Origin: Aquibium sp. A9E412
GTDB taxonomy: Bacteria > Pseudomonadota > Alphaproteobacteria > Rhizobiales > Rhizobiaceae
DNA length: 62,840 nt
Assembly: GCF_030398335.1 (NCBI RefSeq)
Contig: NZ_JAOAOP010000017.1
Coordinates: 1-62,840, forward strand
Direction: 5' to 3'
In this document: piece by piece, positions 49,608 through 57,513 of the stretch
How the letters are laid out: each line of letters begins with the position of its first letter
How positions within the stretch are numbered: position 1 is the first letter of the stretch
Notes under the pieces: generated by a model
Database searches by the model: none
Seen by the model: the letters and a program-made list of their open reading frames with translations, nothing else
Told to the model about the DNA's origin: nothing
Made by a program: the position numbers and the translations under genes

Positions 49608-49940
49608 ATGCGTGACGTGAAGACAGCGAAGTTCAGGATCGGCGAGGTGGTGCGGCACAGGCTGTTCCCGTTCCGCGGCGTCATCTTCGACGTCGACCCG
49701 GAGTTCGCCAACACCGAGGAATGGTATCAGGCGATCCCCGCCGAGGTGCGCCCGCGCAAGGACCAGCCCTTCTATCACCTGCTCGCCGAGAACGAGGAGA
49801 CGGAGTACATCGCCTACGTCTCGGAGCAGAACCTGCTGGCCGACGAGTCCGGCGAGCCGGTGCGCCACCCGCAGATCGCCGAGCTGTTCGACAAGACCTC
49901 CGAAGGCACCTACCGGCCGAAGGACATCCAGCGCCACTGA
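49608..49940 (+). CDS. hspQ: Heat shock protein HspQ
   Basis: A 110-residue protein with the HspQ/YccV fold: AKFRIGEVVRHRLFPFRGVIFDVDPEF, then PFYHLLAENEETEYIAYVSEQNLL and HPQIAELFDK. HspQ binds hemimethylated DNA and acts as a specificity factor for Lon protease. I choose ATG 49608 over GTG 49602. Followed by a degenerate palindromic repeat. Single-gene unit. Confidence 0.95.
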   Translation: MRDVKTAKFRIGEVVRHRLFPFRGVIFDVDPEFANTEEWYQAIPAEVRPRKDQPFYHLLAENEETEYIAYVSEQNLLADESGEPVRHPQIAELFDKTSEGTYRPKDIQRH

Positions 49941-49952
49941 GCGCGCGCGCCG

Positions 49953-50005
49953 CAGCGTCTGCGGCGAACCGGAGACCGCCTCACCCTCCGCAATACCGCG
50001 TTAAG
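49953..50005 (+). repeat. Degenerate palindromic repeat, copy 5
   Basis: GCGTCTGCGGCGAACCGGAGACCG, then CTCCGCAATACCGCGTTAAG, keeps the order of copy 1 (GCGTTT, GGCGAA, GGACACCGG, TCCGCAAACGCGTC) with many changes. It lies 13 bp after the hspQ stop, the same relation to a 3' end as copies 3 and 4. Confidence 0.4.
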
Positions 50006-50035
50006 GCAGGACGTTGGCGCCGCCCCGCGCACACA

Positions 50036-50061
50036 GCAAAACGGGGCCGCGCGGGCCCCGT
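50036..50061 (-). terminator. Rho-independent terminator of the IalB-family gene
   Basis: ACGGGGCC (50041-50048) and GGCCCCGT (50054-50061) form a perfect 8-bp stem around GCGCG. On the minus strand it is followed by TTTTGC. It lies 30 bp after the stop of the gene at 50091-50723. Confidence 0.82.
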
Positions 50062-50090
50062 CTGACGTCCTGTCGATCGCCGGCTGCCGG

Positions 50091-50723
50091 CTACTCGGCC
50101 TGCTTGGCCTTCTCCTGCTCTTCCTTGAGCTTGCGGGCGAAGTCCTCGTTGTTCTTGTTGACGAACTCCTGCAGCTTCTTCTGCCGGTCCTCGATATCGG
50201 CCTGCTGCAGCGGCTCGCCGTCATAGGCGGCGGTGAAGCCCTGCAGCGTCACCTTGATCGGGTTCGGCTGGTTCTGGAAGTTCACCGAGGTGAGCGTCAG
50301 CTCGGAGCCGCGCTTGAAGGAGCCGACGAGCTGGTCCGACAGCGGCGCCTCGGCGATGCAGCGGTCGGGCAGGCAGATCACGTAGTCGATCTTCTGCGTC
50401 GCACCGTTGTCGACCTGCAGGCCGATGCCGGGCGGCAGCATGCGGCCGGACGGCACGGTGATCTGGAAGACCTGCCGGTTCACCTTGCCCTTGACCTCGA
50501 TCAGGCTGAGCCCGGTGAGCAGCTGGCCGCTGTCGGCGACCATGATGTTCTGGACGTTGCAGATGTCGACGTCTTCCTGCTTGGTGCAGGCCTTGAACCA
50601 GCCGCGCGGCACCTGCTGTTGCTGCTGCTGCGCGAACGCCGCGCCGACGCCCGCCGCCAGCAGACCGGCCGCCGCCGCAGCGGCGAGGCTCTTGCGAGTC
50701 GCTGTTGCCAAAAAGCTCGTCAT
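50091..50723 (-). CDS. Invasion-associated locus B (IalB) family protein
   Basis: A 210-residue exported protein: signal peptide (1-31, ending AAFAQ), a short Gln run, then the IalB domain (about 38-185) with GWFKACTKQEDVDICNVQN, LPPGIGLQVDNG and CLPDRCIAEAPLSDQ, whose Cys pairs probably form disulfides. A charged helical tail (DRQKKLQEFVNKNNEDFARK) ends it. Named from Bartonella, the family is widespread in free-living rhizobia with unknown function. Divergent from the YejA-like gene. Confidence 0.9.
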   Translation of the reverse strand: MTSFLATATRKSLAAAAAAGLLAAGVGAAFAQQQQQQVPRGWFKACTKQEDVDICNVQNIMVADSGQLLTGLSLIEVKGKVNRQVFQITVPSGRMLPPGIGLQVDNGATQKIDYVICLPDRCIAEAPLSDQLVGSFKRGSELTLTSVNFQNQPNPIKVTLQGFTAAYDGEPLQQADIEDRQKKLQEFVNKNNEDFARKLKEEQEKAKQAE

Positions 50724-50781
50724 GTCGCTGGTTTCCTCTCGAATCCGTGCAGTCCCGCCAGGGGCATCTCGTTGGTCGCTA

Positions 50782-50806
50782 CCTGTTGGCCAAATGAGGC
50801 AACAGG
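50782..50806. promoter_or_regulatory. Inverted repeat in the ialB/yejA-like divergent region
   Basis: CCTGTTG (50782-50788) and CAACAGG (50800-50806) form a perfect 7-bp inverted repeat with an 11-nt spacer, 59 bp before the IalB start and about 130 bp before the binding-protein start. A nearby TACAAT (50826) could be a -10 element for the plus strand. Regulator unknown. Confidence 0.4.
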
Positions 50807-50937
50807 ATGACTGCGTGCCGCCTGTTACAATGCGACGCGCGTCGAATCCAGACCGGCAGACCACAATCCTGCCGCCTTGGCGCATTGTTTTCGGCTGCCG
50901 TCGCCGCCATTGTGCGGCCATGAGGAGTCGCCCGTCC

Positions 50938-52827
50938 ATGTTTCGTTCCGCCGCCGGCCGCATCCTGCCGAGCCTGGCGCTCGGCCTCGCCGCAACGCTC
51001 GCCCCGGCCGCCGCCGCCGAGCCCGCGGCCGAGGCCGGCGCGCCGCGGCCCGCCCACGCCGTCGCCATGCACGGCAAGCCCGACCTGCCGCCCGGCTACG
51101 GCCATTTCGGCTATGCCAACCCCGACGCGCCGAAGGGCGGCCAGGTCACCTATTGCGTCGTCGGCAGCTTCGACAACCTCAACCCCTTCATCATCAAGAG
51201 CCTGCGCACCACGGCGCGCGGCATGATCGACGTCATCTTCGGCAATCTCGTCTTCGAGCCGCTGATGACGCGCAACGCCGACGAGCCGTTCACCGTCTAC
51301 GGCCTGCTCGCCGAATCGGTCGAGATGGACGCGGCGCGCAGCTATGCCGAGTTCCACCTCGACCCGGACGCGCGCTGGTCGGACGGTCGGCCGGTGCGGC
51401 CCGAGGACGTCATCTTCACCTACCAGGTGTTCGCCGAGAAGGGCCGGCCGCCCTACTCCGCCCGCATGGACCGGATCGCCAGGCTGGAGAAGACCGGCCC
51501 GCACAGCGTGCGCTTCACCTTCAACGAGCGCGCCGACCGCGAATTCCCGCTGATCGTGGCGCTGACGCCGATCGTGCCCGAGCACGCCTTCGACCGCGAG
51601 ACCTTCGACCGCACGACGCTGAAGCCGCTCACCGGCAGCGGTCCCTACACCGTCGCCGCGGTCGAGCCGGGCGAGCGCATCGTCTACGAGCGCAATCCCG
51701 ACTACTGGGGCCGCGACGTGCCGGCCAAGCGCGGCTTCGACAATTACGACCGCATCACCATCGAGTATTTCCTCAACGCCAACGCCAAGTACGAGGCCTT
51801 CAAGAAGGGCATCTGCTCGATCCACGCCGAGACCGACCCGGTCAAGCGCGAGCGCGGCTTCGACTTTCCCGCCGTGGCCGCCGGCGACGTGGTGACGGAG
51901 ACCTTCGAGAGCGGCGTGCCGCCGGCCGTGCGCGGCTTCCTGTTCAACACCAGACGGGCCAAGTTCGCCGACCGCCGGGTGCGCGAGGCACTGGCCATGC
52001 TGTACGATTTTTCCTGGGTGAATCAGAACATTTACGGCGGGGAGTTCGAGCGCACGCTCAGCTTCTGGCAGGGCTCGGAGCTGTCCGCGCTCGGGCGCCC
52101 GGCCGGTCCCATCGAGCGCGATCTCCTGGCGCCCTACGCCGACCGCGTCGACCCGGCGGTGATGGACGGCACCTACGGCGCCGGGGAGACCAGCCCGCGC
52201 GACCGCGCGGTGCTGCGCGCCGCGATGAAGACGCTGACGGAGGCCGGCTTCCGGCTCGACGGCACGACGCTGCGCGACCCGCAGGGCGCGCCCTTCGGCT
52301 TCGAGATCCTCACCGCCTCGGCCACCGAGGAGCGGCTTGCCGGCGTCTACCGGCGCACGCTCGAACGCCTCGGCATCGCCGTCACCATCCGCACCCTCGA
52401 CGACAGCCAGATGCAGCAGCGCAAGCAGCGCTACGATTTCGAGGTGCTGATCGCGCAGATCGGCTTTTCCGGCTCGCTGTCGCCGGGCATCGAGCAGCGC
52501 GCGCGCTGGGGCTCGGCGGCCGCCGCAGTGGAGGGCTCGTTCAACCTGGCCGGCGTCGCCGATCCGGCCGTCGACGCGATGATCGACGCCATGCTCAACG
52601 CGCCGGACGAGGAGCACTACGTGGCTGCCGTGCGCGCGCTCGATCGCCTGCTGATCTCCGGCCACTACATGGTGCCCATGCAGCACAACACCGACGAGTG
52701 GCTGGCCTACTGGTCCGTGCTCGACCACCCAGAGGTGACGCCGCTCTACGGCTACCAGCTTCCCACCTGGTGGCACAAACAGGCCTGCAACGGGGGTGAA
52801 AGCCCATGTCCGAACCCGTCACAGTGA
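50938..52827 (+). CDS. Family 5 extracellular solute-binding protein (YejA-like)
   Basis: A 629-residue periplasmic oligopeptide-binding protein. After a signal peptide (1-27) comes MHGKPDLPPGYGHFGYANPDAPKGG, characteristic of YejA-type proteins, and the SBP_bac_5 domain with ARWSDGRPVRPEDVIFTYQV and LKPLTGSGPYTVAAVEPG. YejA partners are YejBEF permeases and ATPase, which are not here; the next gene is a DsbA-like protein overlapping by 22 bp. ATG 50920 is an alternative start, but 50938 has AGGAG upstream. Confidence 0.92.
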   Translation: MFRSAAGRILPSLALGLAATLAPAAAAEPAAEAGAPRPAHAVAMHGKPDLPPGYGHFGYANPDAPKGGQVTYCVVGSFDNLNPFIIKSLRTTARGMIDVIFGNLVFEPLMTRNADEPFTVYGLLAESVEMDAARSYAEFHLDPDARWSDGRPVRPEDVIFTYQVFAEKGRPPYSARMDRIARLEKTGPHSVRFTFNERADREFPLIVALTPIVPEHAFDRETFDRTTLKPLTGSGPYTVAAVEPGERIVYERNPDYWGRDVPAKRGFDNYDRITIEYFLNANAKYEAFKKGICSIHAETDPVKRERGFDFPAVAAGDVVTETFESGVPPAVRGFLFNTRRAKFADRRVREALAMLYDFSWVNQNIYGGEFERTLSFWQGSELSALGRPAGPIERDLLAPYADRVDPAVMDGTYGAGETSPRDRAVLRAAMKTLTEAGFRLDGTTLRDPQGAPFGFEILTASATEERLAGVYRRTLERLGIAVTIRTLDDSQMQQRKQRYDFEVLIAQIGFSGSLSPGIEQRARWGSAAAAVEGSFNLAGVADPAVDAMIDAMLNAPDEEHYVAAVRALDRLLISGHYMVPMQHNTDEWLAYWSVLDHPEVTPLYGYQLPTWWHKQACNGGESPCPNPSQ

Positions 52828-53489
52828 ATGTCGACGTCGTCTCCGACGTCATGTGCCCGTGGTGCTACATCGGCCAGAAGCGGCTCGACCGGGCGCTTGC
52901 GGCGCTGCCGCAGGACGTCGCGGTCGAGGTCCGCTGGCGACCCTTCCAGCTCGACCCGACGCTGCCGCCCGAAGGCAAGGACCGCGCCGCCTATCTCGCC
53001 GAGAAGTTCGGCGACGGCGAGCGCGCCGGGCGGATCTACGAGACGGTGCGCGAGGCCGGCCGCAAGGAGGCGATCGCCTTCGACTTCGACGCCATCGCGG
53101 TGGCGCCCAACACGCTCGACGCGCACCGCGTGCTGCGCTGGGCGGCGAGTGCGGGCCCCGGCGTGCAGGACCGCCTGGCGCGCCGCCTGTTCGCGCTCTA
53201 CTTCGAGGAAGGCGCCCATATCGGCGACCACACCGTGCTCGTCGCGGCGGCGCGCGAGGCCGGCATGGACGCCGCGCTGGTCGAGACGCTGCTCGCCACC
53301 GAGGCCGACCGCGACGCGGTGCGCCAGGAGATCGCCACCGCCGCCGGCATGGGCATCAACGGCGTGCCCTGCTTCCTGATCGACGGGCGCTACGCGGTGA
53401 TGGGCGCGCAGGAGGCCGAGGTGCTCGCCGACGCCATCGGCAAGGTCGCCGCCGCCCGGCGCGACGGCCACCCGTCGGCCGCCGGCTGA
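52806..53489 (+). CDS. DsbA-family oxidoreductase (FrnE-like)
   Basis: A 227-residue cytoplasmic thioredoxin-fold protein with the active site C17-P-W-C20 (DVMCPWCYIG) and a helical insertion, then GINGVPCFLIDGRYAVMGAQ with the cis-Pro. FrnE-like members are disulfide isomerases or GST-kappa-like enzymes linked to oxidative stress. No signal peptide. It begins inside the end of the solute-binding protein gene, so translation is coupled though the functions seem unrelated. Confidence 0.92.
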   Translation: MSEPVTVNVDVVSDVMCPWCYIGQKRLDRALAALPQDVAVEVRWRPFQLDPTLPPEGKDRAAYLAEKFGDGERAGRIYETVREAGRKEAIAFDFDAIAVAPNTLDAHRVLRWAASAGPGVQDRLARRLFALYFEEGAHIGDHTVLVAAAREAGMDAALVETLLATEADRDAVRQEIATAAGMGINGVPCFLIDGRYAVMGAQEAEVLADAIGKVAAARRDGHPSAAG

Positions 53490-53496
53490 CGGCGCC

Positions 53497-56400
53497 TCAG
53501 GCCGCCGCCTTCTCGGCCAGCCGCACGAGCTGCGTCATGATGACGGCCGCGCCGCCGAGCCGCTTGTCGGCGCTCGGCCAGTCGCGGATGAACACCACGC
53601 CCTGGTCGGGCCGGATCTTGGCCAGCGACCCCTGCTCGCCGATGAAGCGCACCAGGGCGGCCGGATCGGCGAAGTTCTGGTTGCGGAAATGCACCACCGC
53701 GCCCTTCGGCCCGGCGTCGAGCTTCTCGACGTTGGCGCGCCGGCACAGCGCCTTGATGAAGACGATCTTCAACAGGTGCTCGACCTCCTGCGGCAGCGGC
53801 CCGAAACGGTCGATCAGCTCGGCGCCGAAGGCGTCGATGTCCTCCGGCGTGTCGAGCTCGGACAGCCGGCGGTAGAGGCCGAGCCGCAGCTGCAGGTCGG
53901 GCACGTAGCTTTCCGGGATCATCACCGCCGTGCCGACGGTGATCTGCGGCGACCAGCTCTGCTCGGCCGCCTCGCCGCTGCCGCGCAGCTCCGCCACCGC
54001 CTCCTCCAGCATCTGCTGGTAGAGCTCGAAGCCGACCTCGCGGATGTGGCCCGACTGCTCCTCGCCGAGCAGGTTGCCGGCGCCGCGGATGTCGAGGTCG
54101 TGACTGGCGAGCTGGAAGCCGGCGCCCAGCGTGTCGAGCGACTGCAGCACCTTGAGCCGGCGCTCGGCCGTCGCCGTCAGCGTCCGGTTGGCCGGCAGCG
54201 TGAACAGCGCGTAGGCCCTGAGCTTCGAGCGCCCGACGCGGCCGCGAAGCTGGTAGAGCTGGGCCAGGCCCAGCATGTCGGCGCGGTGCACGATCAGCGT
54301 GTTGGCGGTCGGGATGTCGAGGCCCGATTCGACGATCGTCGTCGACAGAAGCACGTCGTACTGGCCGTCGTAGAAGGCGTTCATGATGTCGTCGAGCTCG
54401 CCCGGCGGCAGCTGGCCGTGCGCCCGCGCCACCTTGAGCTCGGGCACCTGCTCGGCGAGGAAGCCGCCGACCTCGTCGAGATCGGAGATGCGCGGCACGA
54501 CGTAGAAGCTCTGGCCGCCGCGATAGCGCTCGCGCAGCAGCGTCTCGCGGATGACCAGCGGGTCGAACGGCGAGATGAAGGTGCGCACCGCCATGCGGTC
54601 GACCGGCGGCGTGGCGATCAGCGACAGCTCGCGCACCCCCGTCAGCGCGAGCTGCAGCGTGCGCGGGATCGGCGTCGCCGACAGCGTCAGCACGTGCACC
54701 TCGGACTTCAGCTCCTTGAGCCGCTCCTTGTGCTTGACGCCGAAATGCTGCTCCTCGTCGATGATCAGCAGGCCGAGATTCTTGAACGACACCGAGGCGC
54801 CGAGCAGCGCGTGCGTGCCGACCACGATGTCGACCGTGCCGTCGGCGATGCCGCGCTTGGTCTCGGCCAGCTCCTTCGAGCCGACCAGCCGCGAGGCCTG
54901 GCGCACCTTGAGCGGCAGCCCGGCGAAGCGCTCGCGGAAGGTCTTGAAGTGCTGCCGGGCGAGCAGCGTCGTCGGCACGACGACGGCCACCTGCACGCCC
55001 TCCATCGCCGCCACGAAGGCCGCCCGCAGCGCCACCTCGGTCTTGCCGAAGCCGACGTCGCCGCACACCAGCCGGTCCATCGGCCGGCCGGCGCCGAGAT
55101 CCTCGATCACCGCCTCGATGGCGGCCTGCTGGTCGTCGGTCTCGTCATAGGGGAAGCGCGCGGCGAACTCGCCATAGACCCCGTCCTGCGGCGTCAGGGC
55201 CGGCGCCGGGCGCATCTGCCGCTCGGCCGCCAGCCGGATGAGCTGGCCGGCCATCTCCAGGAGCCGCTTCTTCAGCTTCGCCTTGCGCGACTGCCAGGCG
55301 ACCCCGCCGAGCTTGTCGAGCACCGCCTCCGACGCCTCCGAGCCGTAGCGCGACAGAAGCTCGATGTTCTCGACCGGCAGGAACAGCCGGTCGTCGCCGG
55401 CATAGCGCAGCTCCAGGCAGTCGTGCGGCGCGCCGGCCGCCTCGATGGTGCGCAGCCCGACGAAGCGGCCGATGCCGTGGTCGGCATGCACCACGATGTC
55501 GCCGGCCGACAGCGCCGACACCTCGGCGATGAAGTCGGCCGCCCGCTTGCGCCGCTTGGAGCGCCGCACCAGCCGGTCGCCGAGGATGTCCTGCTCGGCG
55601 ACGACGGTCAGCCGCGCCGTCTCGAAGCCGGCCTCGAGCGGCAGCACCGCCAGGCCCGCCCGCCCGTCCGGCAGCGCCTCGAGCGCCGCGAGGCTCGCCA
55701 CCGGCTCGGCCTCGGCCAGGCCGTGCTCGGCGAGGATCTGGCCGAGCCGGTCGAGCGAGCCCTCGCTCCAGCCGGCGACCAGCACCCGCCGGCCGTCCCT
55801 GCGGCGCTCGGCGAGATGCCGCACCACGTGGTCGAACACGTTGGCGCCGGGGTCGGCGCGCTCCTCCGCGAAGCTGCGCCCGGCATGCGCGCCGGCATGG
55901 CGCAGCCGCGTGCCCGGCGTCTCCGGCGTCTCGAAGCCGGAGAAATGCACGACGCGGCGCTGCGCCGCCGCGCCGGCGACCGCGTCGGGATCGAGATAGA
56001 GCAGCTCCGGCGCCACCGGCTTGTAGGGCTGCGCCTCGCCGACCGCGCTGTCGCCCTGGCGCCGGCGCGCCTCGTAGTGGTCGAGAATCAGCACGTGCCG
56101 CTCGCCCAGCGCCTCCTGCGCCAGATGGTCGAACACCACCGGCGCGTCCGGCAGATAGTCGAACACCGTCTCCAGCCGGTCGTAGAAGAACGGCAGCCAG
56201 TGCTCCATGCCGGCGAAGCGCCGGCCCTCGCTGATCGCCGTGTAGAGCCCGTCGCTCGGCGCTGGCGCGCCGAACGCCTCGATGTAGCGGCGCCGGAAGC
56301 GCGAGATCGCGTCGGGCGTCAGCGCCACCTCGCTCATCGGCTGCAGCACCAGCGCGTCGCGCTGGCCGGTGGTGCGCTGGCTGGCCACGTCGAAGGCGCG

Positions 56401-57000
56401 CACCGATTCCAGCGTGTCGCCGAAGAAGTCGAGCCGGATCGCCTCCTCCGCGCCCGGTACGAACAGGTCGAGGATGCCGCCGCGCACCGCGTAGCTGCCG
56501 ACGTCGCGCACGGTCGGCACGCGCTCGAAGCCGTTGGTCTCCAACCGCGCGATCAGCGCCGCCATGTCGATCCGGTTGCCCGGCTTGGCGATAAAGCTCT
56601 GCGCGGCGATGCTGTCGGCCGGCGGCATGCGCTGCAGCAGCGCGTTGGCGCTGACCAGCACGACGGCGCGGTGCGGCGCGGCGCCGAGCGCGGCCATCGC
56701 CGCCAGCGCGTCGAGCCGGCGCGCCGCCGCGTCGGCGCCCGGCGACACCCGGTCGTAGGGCAGGCAGTCCCAGGCCGGCAGCTCCAGGACCGGCAGGCCG
56801 GGCGCGACGAAGCCGAGGATCTCGGCGATCGCCGGCAGCTTCTGGCCGTCGCGCGCCACGAAGACGAGCGGCCCGTCCGGCGCCATCTCGGCCGCCGCGG
56901 CGGCCAGCGCGAAGGCCTCGTAGCCGTCGGCCACGCCGTCGACGGTGACGGCGCCGGGAGCGCTCGAACGGCCGAGGCCGAGGGGATCGATCAGGGTCAT
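53497..57000 (-). CDS. mfd: Transcription-repair coupling factor Mfd
   Basis: A 1167-residue SF2 translocase that removes RNA polymerase stalled at lesions and recruits UvrA. Domains in order: UvrB-like module (about 25-350; DCLPYDRVSP), a CarD-like RNA polymerase-interaction domain (about 480-570; GDIVVHADHGIGRF), helicase lobe 1 (Walker A CGDVGFGKTEVA, about 672; DEEQHFGVKHKE), lobe 2 (STTIVESGLDIPTANTLIV; QLRGRVGRSKLRAYA), and a C-terminal D7 domain. Length normal. Start 57000. Beside sdhE and recG as in many alphaproteobacteria. Confidence 0.97.
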   Translation of the reverse strand: MTLIDPLGLGRSSAPGAVTVDGVADGYEAFALAAAAAEMAPDGPLVFVARDGQKLPAIAEILGFVAPGLPVLELPAWDCLPYDRVSPGADAAARRLDALAAMAALGAAPHRAVVLVSANALLQRMPPADSIAAQSFIAKPGNRIDMAALIARLETNGFERVPTVRDVGSYAVRGGILDLFVPGAEEAIRLDFFGDTLESVRAFDVASQRTTGQRDALVLQPMSEVALTPDAISRFRRRYIEAFGAPAPSDGLYTAISEGRRFAGMEHWLPFFYDRLETVFDYLPDAPVVFDHLAQEALGERHVLILDHYEARRRQGDSAVGEAQPYKPVAPELLYLDPDAVAGAAAQRRVVHFSGFETPETPGTRLRHAGAHAGRSFAEERADPGANVFDHVVRHLAERRRDGRRVLVAGWSEGSLDRLGQILAEHGLAEAEPVASLAALEALPDGRAGLAVLPLEAGFETARLTVVAEQDILGDRLVRRSKRRKRAADFIAEVSALSAGDIVVHADHGIGRFVGLRTIEAAGAPHDCLELRYAGDDRLFLPVENIELLSRYGSEASEAVLDKLGGVAWQSRKAKLKKRLLEMAGQLIRLAAERQMRPAPALTPQDGVYGEFAARFPYDETDDQQAAIEAVIEDLGAGRPMDRLVCGDVGFGKTEVALRAAFVAAMEGVQVAVVVPTTLLARQHFKTFRERFAGLPLKVRQASRLVGSKELAETKRGIADGTVDIVVGTHALLGASVSFKNLGLLIIDEEQHFGVKHKERLKELKSEVHVLTLSATPIPRTLQLALTGVRELSLIATPPVDRMAVRTFISPFDPLVIRETLLRERYRGGQSFYVVPRISDLDEVGGFLAEQVPELKVARAHGQLPPGELDDIMNAFYDGQYDVLLSTTIVESGLDIPTANTLIVHRADMLGLAQLYQLRGRVGRSKLRAYALFTLPANRTLTATAERRLKVLQSLDTLGAGFQLASHDLDIRGAGNLLGEEQSGHIREVGFELYQQMLEEAVAELRGSGEAAEQSWSPQITVGTAVMIPESYVPDLQLRLGLYRRLSELDTPEDIDAFGAELIDRFGPLPQEVEHLLKIVFIKALCRRANVEKLDAGPKGAVVHFRNQNFADPAALVRFIGEQGSLAKIRPDQGVVFIRDWPSADKRLGGAAVIMTQLVRLAEKAAA

Positions 57001-57011
57001 CGCGTCGCGCG

Positions 57012-57299
57012 TCAGGCCCGTGGCAGGGCGCCGCCGCTCCTTATTCGTTCCAGTACGGGGGTGTCGTGCGCGGCCGGCGGCGCCGCGCGGCCGGTCAGCC
57101 AGGCCATCAGCTCGCCGTCCGGCACGTCAAGCAGCGCCTCATAGGCGGCCAGCTCGCTTGCGGTCAAGCGGTCGATCCAGGCATCGGCGAAGCGGCCGAG
57201 AATCAGGTCCATCTCGCGCGTGCCGCGATGCCACGAGCGAAACAGCGCCCGCCGCCGGCGGGGGTCGAGGTCGGCGCTGCTGCGCGTGGTTCCGGTCAT
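57012..57299 (-). CDS. sdhE: Succinate dehydrogenase flavinylation factor SdhE
   Basis: A 95-residue cytoplasmic protein that aids covalent attachment of FAD to SdhA. The conserved RRRRALFRSWHRGTREMDLILG carries the functional RGxxE motif (R-G-T-R-E). A second conserved helix LTASELAAYEALLDVPDGELMAWLTG follows. The N-terminus is slightly longer than in E. coli. It precedes mfd by 11 bp on the same strand and is divergent from recG. Confidence 0.93.
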   Translation of the reverse strand: MTGTTRSSADLDPRRRRALFRSWHRGTREMDLILGRFADAWIDRLTASELAAYEALLDVPDGELMAWLTGRAAPPAAHDTPVLERIRSGGALPRA

Positions 57300-57440
57300 C
57301 GCATCCTGTCCCGAATCCGTGCCGCGCCCGGCGCCCCGGCGGGCGGCCGGCGCGTCAGGGCTGCACGCCGCGCATATAGCCCGCCGCCGGCGCGCTGTCA
57401 GCCTTGCGCGCCGCATTCCGCGTCGCGCACGGCCGGCGGC

Positions 57441-57484
57441 AAACGCGTGGAAACGACGGATAACGGCCGATCGGCGATTCCGTG
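57441..57484 (+). repeat. Palindromic repeat, copy 6 (right part only)
   Basis: AAACGCGTGGAAACGACGGA, then TAACGGCCGATCGGCGATTCCGTG, matches the right arm plus extension of copies 2 and 4; the left arm and core are not recognisable. It lies 30 bp before the recG start, in the sdhE/recG divergent region. Confidence 0.6.
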
Positions 57485-57513
57485 CGCGGGCGAACGGCTC
57501 TAAGGTGCCGCCG

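Noticed and set aside
53689-57144. An 1151-codon plus-strand frame opposite mfd
   Set aside because: Antisense shadow; mfd on the minus strand has all helicase motifs in order.
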